DNA from: WVZL01 sp041862375
GTDB taxonomy: Bacteria; Acidobacteriota; Aminicenantia; Aminicenantales; Aminicenantaceae
Direction: 5' to 3'
Length of the DNA: 27,004 nt
NCBI GenBank assembly: GCA_041862375.1
Contig: JBGVTE010000125.1
Location: 1 to 27,004 of the forward strand
Shown here: in pieces, positions 23,044 to 27,004 of the stretch
Position numbering within the stretch: position 1 is the stretch's first letter
Layout: every line of letters starts with the position of its first letter
Notes under the pieces: model-generated
Seen by the model: the letters and a program-made list of their open reading frames with translations, nothing else
Told to the model about the DNA's origin: nothing
Databases searched by the model: none
Made by a program: the position numbers and the translations under genes

Positions 23044-26000
23044 ATGCTTTCTAGAATATTTAACTTCTCTTTGAAGCAGAGAATATTTATTGTTTTAGTC
23101 ACCATAGCTGTTGCTTCTGTAGGCCTAATTTCATACCAGAGGCTCTCTATAGATGTATTCCCTGATCCCTCTCCTGTCCTAGTTCAGGTTTATACAGAAG
23201 CTGAAGGAATGGCTCCTGAAGAAGTGGAGAGATTGATTTCCTATCCACTAGAATCTTCAATGTTTGGCCTGCCGAATGTCAAGAATATCCGTTCTCTCTC
23301 TACATTTGCTCTTTCTATGATCAGTGTCTATTTTAAGGATGGTACAGACATTTATTGGGCGAGACAACTTGTCTCCCAGCGGCTTCTTGAAGTAAAGGAA
23401 ATCCTTCCAGTTCAAGCCCGCAATCCTGTCCTGGGTCCTGTAGCGACTGGCCTCGGCCTCGTCTATCTCTACTACCTCGATGGAGAAGGATACTCGCCCC
23501 TTGAATTAAGGACAGTCCAAGACTGGTTAGTGAAATATGAATTAAAATCTGTTCCTGAGGTTACTCAGGTCTTAAGTATTGGAGGAGATGTTAAGCAGTA
23601 TCAGATTCTCGTCAATCCGAATCATTTACTCAAATATAATCTCACCATCTCAGACCTTATTGTAAGAATTAAAAAGAACAACCAGAACGTCGGAGCCTCC
23701 TTTATCACCAAAGGTAAAGAAGAGTATATAGTAAGAAGCGTGGGCCTGATTCAGACTAAACAAGACATTGAACATATTGTTGTCACCGGCTATCAGGGAA
23801 CTCCAGTTTATGTTAAGGATGTTGCCTCGGTAGAAGTGCTTCCAGCCATAAAAAGAGGGACAGCTTTAGCCGATGGAAAAGGAGAAAAAGTTGTCGGAAT
23901 GGTTTTAAAGCTTTTTGGTTCTAACACTGCGAGATTGATTAACAACATTGAAGAAAGGATATCTGAAATCAATAAATCCCTTCCCTCTGGAGTGAAAATT
24001 GTCCCTTTTTACAATCAGGCCTCCCTCGTAAAAAAGTGTTTTTCTACTGTCTCCACAAACTTGATGCTAGGAATTATTCTCGTAATCCTTATTCTATTTC
24101 TTTTTATGGGTAATATATGGGCAGCACTAATCGCAGTTTGCTCCTTGCCTTTTTCCATTCTTTTTACCTTCATATTAATGGATAGGATTAATCTCACTGC
24201 GGATTTGATGTCTTTTGGAGGGCTGGCTATTAGCATAGGATTGATTGCTGATGCAGCCATCATTTTTGTAGAAAATGCCCACCGTCATATTCAGGCATTT
24301 TCTGAAGATAAAATACAGGCCATAACTTCAGCGGGAAGAGAGGTTGGCCGTCCTCTCTTCTTTGCCATCGCAATCATAATATTAGTTTTTCTTCCCATTT
24401 TCACTCTTCAAGGAGTCGAAGGCATAATGTTTCGACCAATGGGATATACAATCTCCTTTGCTATGGCTGGCTCGCTGATTTTCTCCATATTTTTTGTGCC
24501 CGCTCTCTCTTATCTTTTATTGAAAAGGAAGAAAAATGCCACTAAAGAACCTTTTTTAACCAGAAACATCAAAAAAGCCTATCTTCCCCTATTTGTGTTC
24601 TGCCAGAAACACCGGAAAAAAGTATTTCTGAGTACTATTGCTCTTTTTCTAGTAGGCCTTTTCCTGATTCCCTTTTTGGGGAGAGAATACATTCCGTATC
24701 TGGAAGAAGGAACTCTTCACCTTAGAGTCACCCTCGACCCTAACATTAGCCTTCAGGAAACAATTTCTATGACCACTTCCATAGAAAAAGCTCTCGAGGA
24801 CATTCCTGAGATAACAGGAATATTAAGCCGAATCGGACGGGGAGAAGTAGGTAGTCATGCTCATTTCGTGAATAACGCTGAAATTCTGATTCAACTTAAG
24901 CCAATCCACGAATGGAAGAGCTTTAAGGATAAAAATGAATTATTGGAGGAAATAGAGCATCGGCTGGGGAAATTTCCTGGTTTGATACTCAGTATAACTC
25001 AACCAATTGCTCACAATTTAGATGAGCTCATCACAGGCGTAAAAGCTCAGTTGGCTATAAAAATATATGGCGAGGATTTTGATGTCCTCGAAGCTAAATC
25101 AATGGAGATAAAGGACATTATATCTTCTATTAAGGGAGCAGCTGGTGTTCAAATTGAGCAATTTACCGGACAAAACCAAGTTCAGATTGTTCTTGATAGA
25201 GAAAAGATTGCCCGGTATGGTATTAACATTGCTGATGTTCAAGAAACAATAAAAGCTGCTGTGGGGGGAATTACAATCGGTCAAGTCTATGAACAGCAGA
25301 AAAAATTTGATATTTTTCTCAGGTTTGAGCCTGAATACCGGAAGGATATCGAAAAGATAGAAAATTTATTAATACGTCTTCCCACTGGAGGTCAAATTCC
25401 TCTAAAGCTTATCGCTTCTCTACAAGAAGTCATTGGATCCAGGTTAATAAACAGAGAAAACAATAGAAGATATATCACTATTCAATGTAACATAAGAAAG
25501 AGAGATATAGGACGATTCGTAGATGAAGCGCAGAAAAGAATTGAAGAAAACATCGACCTCCCTCCCGAATACTTTATTAAATGGGGAGGGCAATTCGAGC
25601 TGCAACAACAGGCAAACAAAAGACTTCTGTTAATTACACCTTTAACCTTATGTTTGGTAGCAATTCTTCTTTTTACAATTTTCTATTCTTTTAGAGAAAT
25701 GCTTATAATTCTTATTAACATTCCTTTTGCCTTAGTAGGTGGAATCATCGCCTTAAAAATTTCTGGCCTTTACTTGAGCATTCCTGCGTCCATAGGATTT
25801 ATTGCAATTTTTGGAATAGCTCTAGAAGCAGGACTCGTCCTTCTCTCCCACTTCAACCACCTTCTATCTCGAGGTCTATCGATGAACGAAGCCATTATTC
25901 AAGGAGTAAATGCCAAAGTCAGGCCAGTCCTGATGACTACTTTTACTACAATATTTGGAGTGCTCCCTTTACTTTTAGCCAGAGGTCCAGGAGCAGAAAT

Positions 26001-26118
26001 ACAGAGACCCTTGGCGACAGTTGTAGTTGGTGGTCTCTTTACTTCCACCTTGGTAACCCTTTTTGTTCTTCCTCTTGTGTATCAAACTTTTAAAAAAAGC
26101 AGCAGATCATTAAAGTGA
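23044..26118 (+). CDS. Heavy-metal RND efflux pump (HME family, CusA/CzcA-like)
   Basis: 1024 residues. The start SLKQRIFIVLVTIAVASVGL with SIDVFPDPSP is the HME pattern. Helix 4 reads GLAISIGLIADAAIIFVENA, with D403 and E410 in the conserved proton-relay positions and Ser397 where CzcA has its first Asp. In the porter domain the segment LDELITGVKAQLAIKIYGED resembles CzcA-type pumps. The positions of the CusA methionines M623 and M672 appear to be Glu and Ile, so Cu(I)/Ag(I) transport by the CusA mechanism is not supported. Divalent metals are plausible but unproven. No Shine-Dalgarno is visible before the ATG. The stop overlaps a lipoprotein hydrolase gene (GTGA). Confidence 0.9.
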   Translation: MLSRIFNFSLKQRIFIVLVTIAVASVGLISYQRLSIDVFPDPSPVLVQVYTEAEGMAPEEVERLISYPLESSMFGLPNVKNIRSLSTFALSMISVYFKDGTDIYWARQLVSQRLLEVKEILPVQARNPVLGPVATGLGLVYLYYLDGEGYSPLELRTVQDWLVKYELKSVPEVTQVLSIGGDVKQYQILVNPNHLLKYNLTISDLIVRIKKNNQNVGASFITKGKEEYIVRSVGLIQTKQDIEHIVVTGYQGTPVYVKDVASVEVLPAIKRGTALADGKGEKVVGMVLKLFGSNTARLINNIEERISEINKSLPSGVKIVPFYNQASLVKKCFSTVSTNLMLGIILVILILFLFMGNIWAALIAVCSLPFSILFTFILMDRINLTADLMSFGGLAISIGLIADAAIIFVENAHRHIQAFSEDKIQAITSAGREVGRPLFFAIAIIILVFLPIFTLQGVEGIMFRPMGYTISFAMAGSLIFSIFFVPALSYLLLKRKKNATKEPFLTRNIKKAYLPLFVFCQKHRKKVFLSTIALFLVGLFLIPFLGREYIPYLEEGTLHLRVTLDPNISLQETISMTTSIEKALEDIPEITGILSRIGRGEVGSHAHFVNNAEILIQLKPIHEWKSFKDKNELLEEIEHRLGKFPGLILSITQPIAHNLDELITGVKAQLAIKIYGEDFDVLEAKSMEIKDIISSIKGAAGVQIEQFTGQNQVQIVLDREKIARYGINIADVQETIKAAVGGITIGQVYEQQKKFDIFLRFEPEYRKDIEKIENLLIRLPTGGQIPLKLIASLQEVIGSRLINRENNRRYITIQCNIRKRDIGRFVDEAQKRIEENIDLPPEYFIKWGGQFELQQQANKRLLLITPLTLCLVAILLFTIFYSFREMLIILINIPFALVGGIIALKISGLYLSIPASIGFIAIFGIALEAGLVLLSHFNHLLSRGLSMNEAIIQGVNAKVRPVLMTTFTTIFGVLPLLLARGPGAEIQRPLATVVVGGLFTSTLVTLFVLPLVYQTFKKSSRSLK

Positions 26119-26798
26119 CCTGGAATAGATTAAAGTATTTTATCATCGTCATTTTATGTATCGCTTCATGTTCTCATACTCCAGGAGGAATCATTATTTT
26201 TTGTGCAGGCGACAGTATCACTGAAATTGCTTATCCTCAGTACCTTCAGAAAATATATAACAAGGTGGGCATTCAGGCAGAAGTCCTCAATTACGGACGG
26301 GGAGGCTATACATCAGGAGAGTACTTAAAATTTCTTAAAAAAAACATGAAGACTTTAGCTGCAGAAAAACCAGATTTCGTGCTACTTCAACTGGGGACAA
26401 ATGATGTAAGAGTAGATCATGATTCAACCCCAGGAGATAAATTCTATTCTAGCATGAAGAAAATTATAAAAATATTTAAAAGATTCAGGAACCGTGCAGG
26501 AGAGAAGACAAGAATTCTTCTGGCATCAATTCCTCCTATTCCAGAAGGAAATCCTTTTCCCTTCACAGATGAATCTGCGACAAGAGTAATTGAGGAGATA
26601 AATCCCCTTATTGAAAGAATCTCTGCTGAAGAAAAAATCTACCTTGTCGATAATTATTCTCTATTTCTCAGATCTCCTCATCTCCTTCCTGAAGTCCATC
26701 CTACCTGGGAAGGGTACGAATATTTGGCTCTAAACTGGTTTAACCATTTAATACCCATGTTACCTTTGCATCTCAAAAAAGCCTTTAGAAGAAAGTAA
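26115..26798 (+). CDS. SGNH/GDSL-family hydrolase, predicted lipoprotein
   Basis: 227 residues from a GTG that overlaps the pump stop codon (GTGA). A lipoprotein signal ends in a canonical lipobox I-A-S-C19. SGNH blocks are visible: block I GDSIT with nucleophile S34, block II glycine in NYGRGG (59-64), block III GTND with N96, and block V with H195 in VHP. The Asp expected three residues before that His is Pro192, with Glu193 next to it, so the catalytic triad is altered or works as a dyad. Family members are esterases, lipases or carbohydrate deacetylases. Coupling to a metal pump is unexpected; it may act on envelope lipids or glycans. Substrate unknown. Confidence 0.85.
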   Translation: MTWNRLKYFIIVILCIASCSHTPGGIIIFCAGDSITEIAYPQYLQKIYNKVGIQAEVLNYGRGGYTSGEYLKFLKKNMKTLAAEKPDFVLLQLGTNDVRVDHDSTPGDKFYSSMKKIIKIFKRFRNRAGEKTRILLASIPPIPEGNPFPFTDESATRVIEEINPLIERISAEEKIYLVDNYSLFLRSPHLLPEVHPTWEGYEYLALNWFNHLIPMLPLHLKKAFRRK

Positions 26799-26801
26799 TA
26801 A

Positions 26802-27004
26802 GAAGGAATATTTTATTCTTTTTTTGCTTACTTTTTACTAAGGAAGCATCTTTTTTTCCGTGATAATGGAAAAAAAGCATGGGCATACGGTGAAGAAGGT
26901 CGTATGAAGGCTGAGCGGGCATGGTTCTGGGGTCAGGCTTTATTACGAAAAGATGCTCAAAGCATAAAATCTATTCCAATGCTCACCATAATGACAAAGC
27001 CTGA
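26802..27004 (+). other. Unresolved open frame at right edge
   Basis: After the hydrolase stop and a second TAA, the same frame stays open to the window end. It includes GKKAWAYGEEGRMKAERAWF followed by WGQALLRKD, which has protein-like composition. The first ATG in frame is at 26904, with only a weak GAAGG ahead of it. It could be a gene start, a decayed fragment or chance; I do not recognise the product. Confidence 0.2.
26850..26877. repeat. A/T-rich inverted repeat downstream of the metal-efflux operon
   Basis: CTTTTTTTCC and GGAAAAAAAG form perfect ten-base arms around an eight-base loop. It lies 52 bases after the hydrolase stop. It could act as a weak terminator, but the stem is A/T-rich and no T-run follows. 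Confidence 0.4.

Noticed and set aside
26850..26877. Rho-independent terminator after the SGNH hydrolase
   Set aside because: The inverted repeat is perfect, but its stem is mostly A-T pairs and no T-run follows; listed only as a repeat.

Overview
The window is bacterial, gene-dense and moderately A/T-rich. Most genes have clear AGGAGG-type ribosome sites and short or overlapping junctions. Several features resemble Acidobacteriota-type lineages, and Candidatus Aminicenantes would fit: a TPR-kinase tail with a GHWRIAEAES motif, a DUF5916-like fragment, an ECF sigma/anti-sigma/CpxP-like/MacAB operon, and serial RND pumps. No rRNA, tRNA, CRISPR array or insertion sequence was seen, so this placement is an inference from gene content.

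Left edge (1-1640): the first codons of a formate-tetrahydrofolate ligase gene on the minus strand, then debris. A near-consensus promoter (309-337) faces a decayed family 2 glycosyltransferase start (410 to about 575), which runs directly into the intact tail of a TPR/protein-kinase gene (561-842). radC follows on the minus strand.

Respiratory operon (6429 down to 1825, minus strand): a strong sigma70-type promoter, then sdhC-sdhA-sdhB-Rieske-cytochrome b-small CcmD-like protein, with every junction overlapping or within 1 base. It unites a succinate dehydrogenase/fumarate reductase with a quinol-oxidising Rieske/cytochrome b module. No sdhD, cytochrome c or cytochrome f gene is in the operon. 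The Rieske protein has Gly where high-potential Rieske proteins carry Ser. Cytochrome b has b6-type heme spacing but lacks the cysteine that holds heme ci. This is the most unusual system in the window.

Divergently (6512-8184) lie an XdhC-like molybdoenzyme maturation factor and a MocA-like nucleotidyltransferase, with no molybdoenzyme in view.

Envelope-stress region (8249-13753): a small secreted repeat protein and a sigma operon (ECF sigma, zinc anti-sigma, CpxP/Spy-like protein, MacA-like adaptor, MacB-like ATPase, MacB-like permease). The two transcription units share a promoter-like element identical at 26 of 31 positions, which suggests one autoregulated regulon.

Export region (13967-26798): a TolC, an adaptor and an HAE1-type RND pump; a fragment of a lost DUF5916-like gene; then a second TolC, a metal-type adaptor and an HME-type RND pump, ending in an SGNH-hydrolase lipoprotein that overlaps the pump gene. 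The last 200 bases hold an A/T-rich inverted repeat and an unresolved open frame.
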